A DNA stretch of 64,000 bases from Druceiella hillmani (Eukaryota > Arthropoda > Insecta > Lepidoptera > Hepialidae): positions 6,172,501 through 6,236,500 of the forward strand of contig JAYKKI010000009.1 of assembly GCA_039881145.1 (NCBI GenBank), written 5' to 3'. Position 1 is the stretch's first letter. Every line of letters starts with the position of its first letter. The notes below the pieces were generated by a model. It searched no databases. It had not been told where the DNA came from and saw only the letters and a program-made list of their open reading frames with translations. The translations under genes and the position numbers were made by a program. This document shows positions 49,284 to 63,009 of the stretch, in pieces.

Positions 49284-49941
49284 TTAAAGGACTAAAATAC
49301 GAAATTGATCCACCAGAGAAATTGTAAGACAAGACGACGTAATATCTACTAAACTCTCCACCGCTATATTGAAAGATTCATAAAGTTTTAGATTGAGCTC
49401 GAGAACGAATACGAATTGGGTGTTAATATCAATGGCGAATATACCACTCACTCTTGATTTACCTACGATATAGTGGTTAATACAGAAACACTTAGACATG
49501 TTGGGAAAGCTACTTTCAAAGTTGCTGATCATTATATATGCCCTCGAAAAAATATCAAAAAAGATGGTAAATGAAATTTTTCGAGAAAGAGATAAATCGG
49601 AGAATTCAAATCATATTGAGCAGCATTACAAAATACATATCTCCTCGTCCAAAATACATCCGTGTTTGGAAACGAAATTCTTCACTCAGTGTATGTCGCT
49701 AAAGACGAAATAAGGAAGTAAGACGGGCTCAGAGGATGAGGAGGCTGAAGTAACAATGACCAGGTTCTATAGCACGAAAAATCAACGACGGTTGGGAAAA
49801 GGTTCCCAAATATCGATAATATACCAAAAATATGAAATGTGGGGCAAACATCTTGGTAAAGGTAATTACAAACCGTTGGATGAATCCAGCGAGAAATGTT
49901 CTCTTCCTGATTATGATCTGAATAGTTCGGTAATCATATAA
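49284..49941. other. Overlapping unrecognised ORFs
   Basis: A minus frame (49284-49532, 82 codons) and two plus frames (49498-49713 and 49756-49941, 71 and 61 codons) have balanced composition for this AT-rich DNA but no motif I recognise. They precede the piggyBac relic at 50.8 kb by about 0.9 kb and could be its eroded 5' part; I could not align them to it. Confidence 0.2.
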
Positions 49942-50812
49942 TTGCGTTAAAGAACAGATTAACTTATATAAGGGAGGTAAAATTTAATATTCACACAATA
50001 ACTCAGTAGGGTATCACAATTATTCTGATAATCCAAATGTAAATATTATTAAAAAAAATGAAGGCTCGGGTAGTTCTACTGGAAATACTGAAAAAGATTT
50101 ATGTTCAACGATATTACTTCAATGTCAATCAAGACTTGCAAATTTACGAACCTGTTAAGTACTTACGAACTTAAATTTACGAACCTGTCAATATGTTATG
50201 ACGACATGATATCGTTTTTCGATAGTTGGGATATCCAGGTACCCTTATAGGATATTCATTCAACAAAAGAGATTGATGCCTAGGGAATGTTTACCTTTAA
50301 ACGATTTTTTTTTCGAAACTCATAGTTACAAAGCTCACTAACTCACAAACAATTATTTTGTAAAATTATGAAAGGAGAGAGAGGAGGAATAGCAAACTAG
50401 CAGCTATCTGTATGCTTCATTGAAATTTCCTTGCTAAAGCAAACAATGTTAATAATAATGAAAATTTATTAACAGGTGAAATTTCAAGGTATGTTTAAAT
50501 TTACATATAATCATTGGCGGTCATGTAGTGCTTATAATATTAATTTTATTATTATCACCTATTTATTAATTATAAAATAAATAACTTAAATAATATTAGA
50601 TAGAAGAATCAGATGATTGTATGAACTTTTGTGGAGAATATTCTTCTGCACACAAAATATGCTTCGAACAGTGATATGAGGATTATATATCCAGAAGGGA
50701 ACGTTAAGAAATGTGGTACCCTAAAAAATATGTTAAATACTATTATTTTTTCTTATTATTTTGATTTCAACATTAAAAAATAATTAAAAATATAATATTT
50801 CTATACTTGGTG

Positions 50813-51450
50813 GAAGATCGTGACAATCGAACTGAATTAGACGAGGATGTTGATGAACAGATTGAATGTGTTGCAGCTATTAATGAACCATCACAGTTGA
50901 AAGACGGAAAATATTTGGTCTAAAACATCATCAATTCAATATCGGCCCCTTATTTAAAATATTCTTCCACAAAAATCCGGACCGCATAGGAGTACGGAGA
51001 CTTTTTCGTTCAAGGAAATATTCAAGGGCTTCCACTGCTGAAAGATTCGAACTAATTATTCATCATACCAACAAGAAGGCGGACCTGGTTTATGTAGAAT
51101 AAAAAGAGTAAATCCCATGAAAAATAAATTGGTGAAAATTTTAACTCTTTAATGATTCTACGCAATCAGGGGCAAATAATTTTAACACTGACCATTCATA
51201 TGTGGAAATCAAATTCTCATCAGTCATATCAAGCTGCGATAGGTATCATTCGATTATTCGGTTTGATGATGCGATTACTATTGAAGTACGAACTTCATCA
51301 AAAAGAATAAAGCAGCGTCTGTCTGCGATATACGAACAACGTTCAACAATTTATCACCGCTTTACAAACCAATGGAGAATTTAACAGTCGATGAGCAACT
51401 TTATCCATACAGAGGGCGGTTATATAAATAAACCAAGGTGGATCAATTTA
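50813..51450 (+). pseudogene. piggyBac-like transposase relic
   Basis: The plus strand, through shifts and stops, reads an acidic N-terminal piece (DRDNRTELDEDVDEQIE), KTSSIQYRP, ERFELIIHHTNKKADLVYVE (family I-x-x-x-T-N-x-x-A) at about 51040-51100, then DRYHSIIRFDDAITIEVRTS at about 51235-51295. The catalytic-core hallmark NLTVDEQLYPYRGR (family VDE-q-l-x-P-f-x-G-R) follows at about 51378-51420, then [10 protein letters not shown] one frame over. It stops about 20 bp before a (TA)n tract and I find no continuation beyond it. The order and spacing fit piggyBac DDE transposases; the element is dead and 3' truncated. Confidence 0.85.
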
Positions 51451-51465
51451 TGCATATAAATACAA

Positions 51466-51600
<135 letters not shown>

Positions 51601-51882
51601 GTAAAAGAGAGGGAGAGAAATAATCGTATAGCAGGTAAATTACTTATTAAGTTAAAGCTAGGTGTAGCGATAAAATTTCAGAAAGCTATTTTTTTCATAA
51701 ATGTCTCATTAAATTTGTGCAATATATCTGTCATTGAAATTTAAGTTTGCTGATTTCATACTTGGTTTCGTAATAAATTGCTAATTGTCCAACAACTTTG
51801 ATCACGGAGATATTTGAGAAGTGAACATATAGTGAACAAAAATACAAATCAATAAAATTGTAATAAAGTAACGGTTATCGAG

Positions 51883-51936
51883 AATGAGCTTTTTGAACAG
51901 AACCCTTTACAGAGAGTTCTGTTCAAGAAGCTCATT
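51883..51936. repeat. 21-bp inverted repeat (hairpin), one mismatch
   Basis: Arms 51883-51903 and 51916-51936 (AATGAGCTTNTTGAACAGAAC type) pair with one mismatch around a 12-nt loop. Confidence 0.85.
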
Positions 51937-51939
51937 GTC

Positions 51940-54900
51940 GCCTTAAAAATCAGTCACGTATCTGTTTGTGTCACATCCTTTTTTTCAGAAAAACTTTGAG
52001 GAAGAAATTGGAATTCTATGTAAGGAGAAAGCATATTAACTTTAACAAATATTTAGTAGTTTAACAATAAAAATATTTATGAGGAAAGTTTCCTGGGCAA
52101 ATAAACCACTCGATTAGATTTTCTTGCATCGTTTGTGATTTTTTCTTGTGTCATGTATTGTATGATGGTATGAGATCGTACGAGCGAACTTATAGCGATC
52201 CCTAAACATTTTTCAGAACGTTATGTATGATACTTCTAAATGAAGTGCGGAAAATTTTCACAAAACGTTGCCGTTTTCCCGACCTATGAAATTGTTAAAA
52301 TGTAAATTATAAAGAATAGCCCGATTGGAAGTTTATCTAATGTTTAATGAAAATAATAGTCATAATCTTAAATCTCATAATTTTTGAGAAATTTACATGT
52401 TTACATGTGAAATGTAACATAGGCCAATATACTTTGATTCTGAAATATAATAATTATATTTGTAAATAATTTAACAAAAATATATCGTATCCTTGAATGG
52501 TTATATGTCTTTACGTGTGTTGGAAACTTTTGTATTGCTAGTTATAGAATATGTAGGTGAAGAAAATGTTTTCAGAATATAGTGGACTCAAGTTTTTTCA
52601 TTGGAGTTTTATGAGGAGTAAAATCAGAAGTTCAGAGCGTACGAAGTTCAGAGCGTTAAAAAAAGTGTAAACATTAGGTGGCCTCTCCGCAAAATTTTTC
52701 TGGGATTCTTTAGATTGAGATATAAGTATGTTTATTTGGGATTTTCTTAAGGCGTAATCGCAATTGCAGAGTTCGTCATATATAAGGTCGTATTAATAGA
52801 GAAAACATAAAACCAGATTAAATCGCGATTACGAAAATCTAGATTAATATGAATTGTCGTATTATGCCTTCAATGGTTAAGTAGATGCACATTAAAGTAG
52901 TATTAAATGAGTTTGGAAAATCAAAGATTAGCCGCTCGGAGATCTATATTTTGATTCAATATTTTCAGATATTTTTATTCGCAGTATATAATTTACATCA
53001 ATCGTTAACTAATTTCAGGCACATATTATATATCGAATTATATATCGACAGTTGTAAGCACAGATCATATGCTAAAGTTGTAGGGGGCGTTTCTTTTTGG
53101 TTAAAAGTTTTGTATTCATCTTTTGTATCACCTTGTATTCATTTTACTACATTTAACGACAAAGTAGTAAAGTGAACACAAGAAAATGAAACACGGAATC
53201 AGAGAAAAGGCTATTGTTGCATATATTTCTCCCTTACAAAGATATAATTGAGGTGAAGATGAAAAAAAAACGCTTGCCGAAGCGCTATTGCCGAGAAATA
53301 TATTGTTAGTGATAGTATTAATGAAAGGGTGAGTACAGTCAAATACACACATTTATAATGAAAACAGAATTAATTGGTTTGAACGAATGTAATTCTTTTT
53401 TTTCATATTTATATACAGTGTTACCTATTTCATATATTTCAAGACCACTGTAAAAGTTAGTTTTCATCGTACTTGAGGAGTAAACTCTAATCGCACGTCG
53501 GAGCTGACACGCACAATTTTGATCTCAATTCCACGTCACTATTAAAAAATGTAACCTTCAAATATGCCATTTTCAGAAATTTGTTTTTGAGACATATCGA
53601 AGAAAATTGACTTTTACATTGGTTAGACCATTATATTTAAAAATATCAAATTTAAAGTCGTAATCATTTTTAAACGAGACCTTTAATAAAAATCTTCAAA
53701 AAATAAAGAAAAGATTACAATTCATGAGATATTTTATTTTAATAAGATATTAATGAGTTTATAATAACAAAAACGTGGGAATTTTTGAGCGTTTTGAAAT
53801 TAGTTCTCAATAAGCACTTTCTTAAAAAATTACTACAAAAACCTAATGTAAAAATAAAATAATTATCATTTATTTTAACTTCAAGTTGATAATAAATCTA
53901 TATGGTATAATAAATTTAGGAAGATAATAAGGGTTTTAATAACAGGCTGGTAAAAATAAATGGTAAATAAAAAAAAACATTAGCCCCTATCAGATAATAC
54001 AAATTCATTATCGCTGTCTGCCAGGGTAAGGTCCTATCAGTACATTAATATTGAGTAACTTTTTAATAAAATAAGGGCTTGGTTTTTATTTAAGCTCTAT
54101 ATGTGGAAAAAATTAAGACAGTTATCATTAGAGGTTTTCAATATATAAAACGGTGGAGAGAAATAAATCCATTTGAGTGCAATTTAAAATCTCCTTTCCC
54201 GAATTAAAATTTATGGAAATATTTACAGATTTGAAGGAATTTTACACCACGATGGGCTGCACAATACAGAAATAATCTCCCTTCTTTTTGTAAATTTTTT
54301 TCGAAAAATTTACAAAATTAGCCTGTAATTAGATAAATATCTGTCTGCCGGCCGCAAAGAAATAACTCGAGGATTACTAAATAAATATTAGTAAACTTTT
54401 TACCCACAGATGTTCAAAATACTCACATACAGTAAAATTAAAATATTAAAAACATTATTTCAAAAGTACAAAATGTATTCGAATTATTATTATTTTCCTT
54501 AATGAATATTTTTTATTCTAAGTTCATTGACAAATACCCGTTTACGTATTCCTTCATAATTTTTCTGAAGCAAGGAAATAGTAAATGAAAATTTCCTGAA
54601 ATTATCAACGCAAATTAACTGAAATAATTAAATTTCAAAGTTCTAATCAGTTAAATCAATCTGTAATATTATTACCTAAATATTTTTTTCAGATTTTTAT
54701 TCTAACGATTGAAAATTAGAGGGGAGGGGATCGGTTCGGAGTGTTAAGGCATATTTTTTGCAGAATATCTAAAAATGAAATAAAATGTAAATGGAACCTA
54801 ATGTCATTTTAAAAGACCATTCCAGTTTGTTCGTTTTGCGTTTATAGGAAGTTATATTGATATTTTGCGAATAATTTAATATGTGGTTATACTTTATTTC

Positions 54901-56525
54901 TTGTCTCCATATATGTGTGTCACAATTAATTTTTTTTAAACTTTCCTAATATTGATAGCTAGTGTAATTTATATTATACTTGATTTTTTAATAAGTATTT
55001 TAATTACTGCAAAAGAACACAACTGAATGCATTCCAGTATACCGAATGTCTTATTAAACTTTTAGGCGGTGTACGGAATTAAATTCAGAAACAACAAAAT
55101 ATTAACGTTAAACATTTGATGAGTATGATATAGATAAGGTGAAGGCGTTTGGATAAACAAAGAAAAGTTACGTTATTTTTACGGACGAAATCAACGCTGT
55201 CGTCTTTGTGCATGGTAAAGACTTTAATTAGGACGAAACATAATGTCTCCCTGTATTGAGAAAAGGATGTATTTTACTTATTTATTTAATTATTTCGTTA
55301 ATTTTTACTCAACTCACAAGCATTTGGGCGAGTTATTACAAAATGAAAAGAAGAATTAGGTGAGAGACATTTAAGCAAACAATAAATACAAAGATTGCTA
55401 AAGTAGTATGCAGCGAAAACAGAAATAAATATGACACATAAATAAGAGTAATAATATAAATATTATTTAATAATATTATTTATTTCAACACTTGTTTAAA
55501 ATGTCTGTCCGCAAATAATTTGTGGTAATTTATAAAATGTAAAAATCACTAAAATATAAGCACGGAATTTGTAAACTTTTATTTATAATAATTTAGAAAA
55601 AGTTCTTTTTTGATCATAAATATGTCAATTGTTTATGTTTCTTTATTTTGAGAAAAAACTGTATATCATACTTTGTTCGTCTACTGGTATTATTGAAAAT
55701 ATTATTAAACGTTGTTTGCTTGATTTCGTAATAAACACGACGAGTTACATTGGACTTACATGGAACTAGGCGCGGGAGACATTGATGTTGATTAAACTTT
55801 CCCAGTTACACTGTTAAGAACAGCGAATGAAAAATGAAAATGATGGTTAAAATAAAAGTCAGGAGAAAATTTGGGAAATTACTGAAAAATAAAGGAAAAT
55901 TGTCAGTCACCTGAAATACGAAGAATAATTTTCCTTGGCTATAATATTAGGCTTCTATATTTAACTTTTGGACGTTATTATTTTAGTCACAATTGGCCCG
56001 TATGTGATAGGCCCGTATGGTATCATCAAGACTCAAAAATAATATGTTCCATGGTGTAAGAAATTATAATAAATGTTTTTGTTCTCCATATTATATTTCA
56101 TATTAAAAAGATATTAACCGACACAAAATAGCTTTATCATTATTACATGTGAGACAAAATTGTTTTCATGATTCATTTAGGCAACAACCCACCGTTACGT
56201 GTTAATTTTTTTCCTCTATTGCCAGCAATTTAAGATAACCTGGCAAAAATATTATGTCTATATTTCTATACATATGTCTATATTTTGCATATGTCTATAA
56301 TTCTTTTAATTTCTTTTGCGACTGCCCTCTGATATACAAGAAATATATAAATCATTCACGTAAATAAACGACAAAGAAAATAAGGAAGAAGAAATAATTT
56401 TTCAGCATAATTTATATCAGAATTTAGATATGTAAATTCATTCAGTTTAGATGTATTTAATAAATATAAAATATCGTTTAAAAATCGACTTCGGAAAAGC
56501 TATGTACTAAAAAATAAAAACTAAA
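51940..56525. other. AT-rich stretch without recognised genes
   Basis: No gene or transposon relic was recognised. The only structured item is a perfect 14-bp hairpin with loop TTCG at 54286-54317. Frames at 52885-53175 and 53128-53352 have no known motif. Confidence 0.45.
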
Positions 56526-56531
56526 TAATTC

Positions 56532-56797
56532 AAAATAGGTACCTATTTATTTACAATTAATAATTAAGTTACTTATTTTTAAAGTCGGTGCCAGTACTAT
56601 CGACCAACTTAAACAAAAATAGAATTTAATACAAATTGAAAAGTTTAAATTCTAATATACTCACAATACTAAATAGATTCATAGAGGGATTATTTATAAT
56701 ACAAAATTTTACATTAGTTTATGTTGTTGAACCTGGTATCGACTTCAAAAATAATCAATTTAGTTATTTATTACAAATAAATGGGTACCTATTTTTA
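56532..56797. repeat. Diverged inverted repeat, ~65-bp arms
   Basis: The arm 56532-56595 (AAAATAGGTACCTATTTATT ... AAAGTCGGTGCCAG) is matched in reverse complement by 56732-56797 (CCTGGTATCGACTTCAAAAA ... GGGTACCTATTTTTA), with several substitutions. The roughly 136-bp spacer has no frame. A second TTTTTGAGGTCGGTTTTTT follows at about 56829. The GAAGTCGGT motif is common at the ends of short non-autonomous insect elements, so this may be one. Confidence 0.65.
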
Positions 56798-57060
56798 GTT
56801 AATTATTTTTTACTTTTTAGTACCTACCTTTTTTGAGGTCGGTTTTTTAAAAGATACTTTATAGTATCATTGTCAGTGATTAATATATTAATATTAATTA
56901 CAATAATTATTTTCTTTCTTAGACTATTGTGTAATTATTGAAAGTCACGGACAAAAGCTAATATATAAATAGTTTCTAGTTTGTCTAAATTTGGTTATCA
57001 ACAACATATAAACATGAAGCGATATTAGTAGCTGCTAGTGGTTAGCTGTTAGCCGTTGAA

Positions 57061-57755
57061 GAGTTCCGTTCTTCATATTAGAAATTCAATATCAGATTTT
57101 GTAAATTAAAAACCATCATGTGAGGAGTTCCGTTCTCCAGATTTCTGATATCTCCAGGTTCTGAAAATTTTGCAAAATAATTACTAAAGTAACAACTAAT
57201 CAGTAGCAGATATTGCATCACAATTGCTTCACATCTTTAGAACTTATCATTAGACTCTAACATGTTCGATGGTACAGTTTATTTGTAAAGTAAAAACTAC
57301 CGTAGCAAACAACTTAAATAATGTGTGATTTACTATCATCCCATAAGGAGTTCCATTGTTCATCTTCAAAATACATCATCATACTCTGACATGGTCGATA
57401 GTGTAGTTATATTGCAGAATAGCAACTTCCAGTAGAAAATATTTTGAATCGCTTTTAGTTTACTACCACCCATAAAGGAATTCCATTGTTCATCTTCAGA
57501 ATTCACCGTCAGACCGTGACCTGGTCGAAGAAGTAGTTATTTTGCAAGGTAACTGCTAGTAGCAAATATCTTTAATGACGGTAAATTTACTAACATGCTT
57601 TAAAGAGTTTCATTTTTCGTCTCCCGAACTTATCATCAGAGCATGACCTGTTAAATGGTGTAGTTATTTTGCAAAATAAACCCGTAGCAAATATATTGAA
57701 TCAGAGTTGATTTATTGCCAATAATTATGGAGTTCCATCGTTAATTTCCGAATCT
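57061..57755 (+). repeat. Degenerate ~127-bp tandem repeat
   Basis: GAGTTCCRTT-type unit starts occur at 57061, 57125, 57348, 57478, 57605 and 57730; the last intervals are 130, 127 and 125 bp. Each unit carries a TTCATCTTC segment, TCATCAGACTCTGACATGGTCGA, TAGTTATTTTGCAAAATAA and GTAGCAAATATNTTGAAT in order. Copies differ at many positions. Confidence 0.85.
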
Positions 57756-57789
57756 CACAATCATATCCTCATCATATTTATATGGAACC

Positions 57790-57935
57790 AATTCTATAGG
57801 GTATCATAAGAGTGGTTTAAATAAAAAAGAATCATCAAAATCGGTCTACCCGTTAAATAATTATCGCTGGACACATAAAAAAAAAGATTCCGATGAATTG
57901 GGAACCTCCTCCTTTCCTTAAGTTTCAAATATCAT
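57790..57935 (+). mobile_element. Fragment of a dispersed insect repeat
   Basis: ATCATCAAAATCGGTCTACC, then ACACATAAAAAAAAAGATTCC, GATGAATTGGGAACCTCCTCC and TTTCC. This order matches the 3' portion of a short repeat I know as widespread in moth and butterfly genomes (CAAAATCGGTCCACCC ... TTCGATTGGAGAACCTCCTCC ... GAAGTCGGTT). No coding capacity. The identification is from memory of the motif and not from a search. Confidence 0.45.
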
Positions 57936-58191
57936 TGTCAAGCCTCCTTGGTTAAGACTCTATTAAAAAAGTAAAAAGATATCAAATTTGATATACGATT
58001 TAAGTTCCGTTTCAATATCATCTCATATGAACAATGAGTTTCTTCTCCCAATATAACTGATATAAAACAAAACACACTGAATGATATTTATTATTCAAAG
58101 TATATTTTGTATTATTTAATGTATATTTTCTATACTTAAAGGTTCTATACTTAAAATCGAAAAGCGATTTTCATATTCCTTTGCTCCGTTC

Positions 58192-58340
58192 CTATGTTGT
58201 TTCCTTATTCATATTATATACTTTTTCAGTTTCAAATAAGAGTTTTTTCTGTAATAAAAATATATCATATAACTTATCCACTCCGTGGCTATCACTGTGC
58301 GTAGCTATCATGTTAAAGTGTCGTTCTATTGCGTCTTGAA
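58192..58340 (-). other. Candidate orphan exon, possibly chemoreceptor-like
   Basis: After TTTGTCCTTAG the minus strand is open for 48 codons: QDAIERHFNMIATHSDSHGV, then DKLYDIFLLQKKLLFETEKV, YNMNKETT and TAG. Composition is clearly more protein-like than the background. The L-Y-D-I-x-L-x-Q-K-x-L ... V-Y-N pattern is weakly like the loop between membrane segments of insect gustatory receptors. No further exon was found, so it may be a pseudogene fragment. Confidence 0.25.
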
Positions 58341-58349
58341 CTAAGGACA

Positions 58350-61300
58350 AACAGACACTATTTAGCATTACATTAGTTAAGGTAAGAAAACGGTAAAATT
58401 GACCTATTTTTTATTGGCAATATTTACGAAAGATATAATTAGACTGGCATAAAAAAGAAGTAAAACACAATAATATTGTTTTTAAATGCACACAACAAAT
58501 ATTTGTCCACGCACTACACAAAAACTGTTAAAAGGATATCGATGAAGTTTTAGCTGGTAGATTCTGTTCACTCTGAGGTATAATATGGTCTGCATGTTAT
58601 CGCAATAAAGAAATGAAAAAGAAAAAATTGCAATTTAACATTTCAATATAAATTTTACTTACTTAAACAAATGTTAACTTTTATAATTTTTATAATAAAT
58701 AGCATTATGTGTATTAATCTTAAAAATAATAATACTTTGTAAAGAAGGCAAAGCTAATTAGAAAATAATTTATTAGCTGCTTTGGTTTATGTAGAGATCG
58801 TTGACGTTAAAGATTGGTGATTATTTAGGATGAACGTATAAACAAAGAATAAGAGGTATACAAAGGTATATAATTGTATCATTGCATCTTTTATTATTAT
58901 AGGTTAATTATAAAAAAGTTCAACAATATTTTCCAACACTCGATATATGAAACGGTATATTGTGAATATAGTAAGGAGTCATATTATTTATGAATTATGG
59001 GCTTTCTGTGACAGAATTCCAAACTAAACAATTTATAAATTAAAAAAAAGGAGAATTTTAGATGACCTTGTCGGTTTTTTAAAACATTACAAAATTCAAA
59101 ATATTTTTAAGCTACACATAAACACGGTTACAATTTTCTTCTACTCGTAAATTTGCTTCTAACCTGTCGCTATTTAGAAAAAATATAATAAAAAAAGGCA
59201 AAAACTTTCTTTCCATATTTCTAACTATAAATAGAATTCTTTCTGACCGTAATTTTTTTTTATATCTTTAATATCGCACGTGCTTTAGAGCCATTTGCAG
59301 GCAGTTTAAATATTTATCATAACTATAAATAAAAATGTTATTTATTGAAGAAATTCTTAATTTTTTTAAAATTTAAATTACTTTTATTGTTTTTCAGGAC
59401 TTTTATAGTTTTCCTGAAAAAAAAATTTGCAAGTAATACACCTACATGAAATTTTAAACAAAAGGTAATTACGTCATAATAGGTGCTTCTGTAGTTAATT
59501 GTGAATATATTTCTTACAGTTAAAAGCAAAAAGATTTTGATGACTATAATTTTTGCATTCATATGCCAATTTTAAAATTATTTATCAGTTCTAAGTGGTA
59601 TATTTTCTTAAGCACAAACAGATAAAGTTAGTTGACGAAAGTTACAAAATCATAAAAAGTACATTTTTAAATTTTGTTTGATAGATCCATATTAGTTGTC
59701 ATAAAATATTTTAATAAATCCCAAAAGCGTATTACTCCTCAGTATCTAACTATAAAAAAATAACATAATTAGTTTGAAGTCGTGGCAGCCAAAAAAACGA
59801 CCCACAATAGTTATTTTATAAATTTTTTACTTTTTTCAAATGGTGTCTATGTTTCGAAAATTTAAAGGTCTTTATTAAGGTAAAATTTTGTCAGTAACCC
59901 AGTCACACCTAGACCTATATGTTCTTTTCGTTTGGTCGATGACTTACGGGATACCTGTATATATACCGTTTAATAACTTTATTTCTGTATAGAATCTTAA
60001 ATATATTATTTCTACTTGTTTAAAAGTAGGTTTATCCACATAAAACTACCATAATTTTATAAAATAATATTGTCGCAAACAATTTCACTAGTTCAAAATG
60101 TTAACTATATTAGCATACTGACGAATTAAATACAATATATTATTAAAGTAACAAAAAGTGACAAAAATATTACTCTACCCTTTATGGATCACGAAGTCAT
60201 TGTGATAAACGGTATAAAAAACAGTTTTTAACATAAAAGAGTTTTGGAGGTTAACTATTTATGTCAATGCACGAATGTATTTTTTGTGATAATATAATGA
60301 TGAAACAGACGGTCAAGAATTGCTATTATATTTTTATGTAAAAGATTTAGATTTATATTATTATATTTTGCGTGTATATGTCCATGAATATTAAAAGTTT
60401 TGTCTTTTGCTTCATTTTCCATCCATAATACAATAATATAAATGATTTACCACCTGGAATGCTAGATATAAATTTGGTACAAAAACGACTTATGGCTTAA
60501 GATATCATTAACAGATACGAAAACACAACTAATTATAAGAATGCATAATATCGCACAGAATTAAGAATTCGTTGATTTTTTTTTCATTGTACGTGAATGT
60601 AATAGTATCTACTAAGAGATCTCCCATCAAACCTGCCACTATGACTTTTAAGTTTGTGGTTCGGCCGGAGAATCCTAAGGGCGTGGATCGTGGATCGGTC
60701 GAAGTATTCTAGAAGTTTTGATAATCAGTGAATGAGACTGTTGAATGAACAAGAAAAATAAATTTTAAAGGACATTTCTTTTCTGGGTGAAATAAAAACT
60801 CTGAAATTTTCTATACTGAGGCCCAATTGGGCCATAACATTAATTTAACCTTGACTGGAAACATCCATTTCTCAGAAAAAAGGATTTGATAAACACATGG
60901 ATGAATGAACAAACAAATGATTCTAGGAGATTTCTGTTTTTTTTTCATTTCGGTACACAAAACCATAAAAAATGTCTTAAACTGTAAACAAACTAAAAAG
61001 TAGATATTTGCCATAAGTTCAAGTGAATCTATTATAGCTATTTAGGTTAATCGGGATACGAGTTTATAGTCTTCCATTAAAGCAGAGTCTGGGTACAAAT
61101 TCAAACATGGAATGAAATATTACAATAGAGTATTGTAATTAAATATAAAGGACATCCAATATATTTTACGATGAATTCAAATACCTCAACAGCTAGGAGC
61201 TTGGGCTCTTAAATAACAGTTATATGTTTTCCACGGAATAAAGTAACGAATGAATAATTATAACAAAATATAAACCGATAAAATGACAGTGAAGCGAATG

Positions 61301-62920
61301 TCATCGAGAATGAAGTATTTGAATATTATAGCACAGATACTTAGAAAGAGTTGAAAGATACTAATCAAAATTCCACAATCAATTTTAATATTAATTTCTG
61401 GTTGTATAAACGATAGTATGAACAATGTAGGTTGAATGTACATAATAATTGACGAATAAAATATCATTTGTCACTCTAATAATACAATCGATTGAAACCA
61501 TGTACAAATATGACAGATACTTAATGATGGGAAAATACAATAAATTCATGACGCAGTTATAATAAAAATAAATTAATTAAAGAAAGGAAGATAAATGCAT
61601 CTTATAATTAAATAACAATGGAATGAGTTGAGCAATCAATTTGATTGATTTTAAAAATTAACACTCAACATGTTCAGTTTATTGCTTTACATTATGTATT
61701 AAGGGAAATCACCGCGGTAAGACATAAAAAAGTTCTTCTGTATTAAGATATATCGTTTTGATTCACTAAAGTTTATATTAAAACTCCTAGCAATAAAAAA
61801 TTTGCGGCAAATATGATATAAGTAGGTAGGTCACCTGAATTCAACCGGTTAAAAGAGAAGTACGCTTATTATTGGAAAATTTCGAATTACTTTCTTTTTC
61901 TCAACAATTTTTATATAATATCGCACCTACAGGATTAGTCTCAAAGACAACCGTTTTCATAATAAAAATTAATACTCAGACAACTGTTTTTAGAATGAGA
62001 TTGGCAGCCACTTACGAATAACTGAACTAAAAACATGACTGTTATGTAAGTACATTCATTATGCCTGAACTGGAAATAAAGAACGCCTTTACCATTAAAA
62101 TAAACCTTTTTTGTTAAAAATGAAAGAAAGACTTTTTAATACTACTTTGACAAGCTCTGTCCTACAATAAAAATTACTCTGCCGTTAACAAAACTACTCC
62201 ATCGAAAGTAACCTTAAGTGCTGGAACATTTTGATATTTTTATGAATATAATAAAATTTTTAAAAGCAATTGTTAAGACGATTTGACTCCAAAATATGAA
62301 AAAAATTAAGTAGTATTCCAATAAAAAAGAAAGAGAAAAGAATAAGACAAATCGATCCGGTATTTGATACTTATGCATCTGCATAGGTTTGTATTAAAAA
62401 AAGAGAGAAAACATTAAATATACAGAAAAAGTCAACATAGACCCATTGGAAATTAATAAAAGGAAATAGGTTGTTCCACCCAATATTTAAAGAAGATTAA
62501 CTATATCATATCTGTTTCGAGTTTTCAACGATCTAAACGGAGATGTTCATTTATGATCGTTTATCCTCCAATCAGGCAAATAGTTAATAATGTTACTGTT
62601 TTCAGTAAAACTCCTATAAGTCAAGTTTTGTGTTAACTCGAGAAATTTAAACACTATCGCTCAGCGCACTATTAGTTTAATCCTAATCTGTGTCATCTCC
62701 AAATTTTACAAACATTCCTAAATAATTTAGAAACTCTGTAGATTTTCATACCATATTATCAATGAGCGTCATTATATGCACCAAGCAAACATTGAAGAAA
62801 ACACTTACAAAACTTCACCTTATGAATACTAGATACAAAATATGATATTTTTTTAAAATCATTAGCTAAAAATTCACACTGAAATTCAATTTGTCACTGA
62901 AAGGAAACCCATTTAATTAG
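58350..62920. other. AT-rich stretch without recognised genes
   Basis: Apart from the 58620-58730 similarity to 48460-48560, nothing was recognised. Minus frames at 59338-59562, 60811-61014 and 61258-61467 are Ile/Phe/Lys-rich and look like noise. A small perfect hairpin (ATTACAATA, GAG, TATTGTAAT) lies at about 61118-61138. Confidence 0.4.
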
Positions 62921-62925
62921 TTTTT

Positions 62926-63005
62926 AAGGTTCCGTAACTCAAAAAAAAAGTATTCTTCTATGATCACTTGCAAGTCAATCTGTCGGTGCGTCACAATCGT
63001 TTTTC
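62926..63005 (+). mobile_element. Fragment of a GGTTCCGTA-type insect repeat
   Basis: AAGGTTCCGTAACTCAAAA, then TATGATCACTTGCAAGTC and AATCTGTCGGTGCGTCAC. A motif of this shape (GGTTCCGTA ... AGGATCACT ... GTCTGTCTGTC) is a familiar dispersed repeat in many insect genomes. Only the left part is kept here. The call rests on motif memory. Confidence 0.4.
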
Positions 63006-63009
63006 CAAG

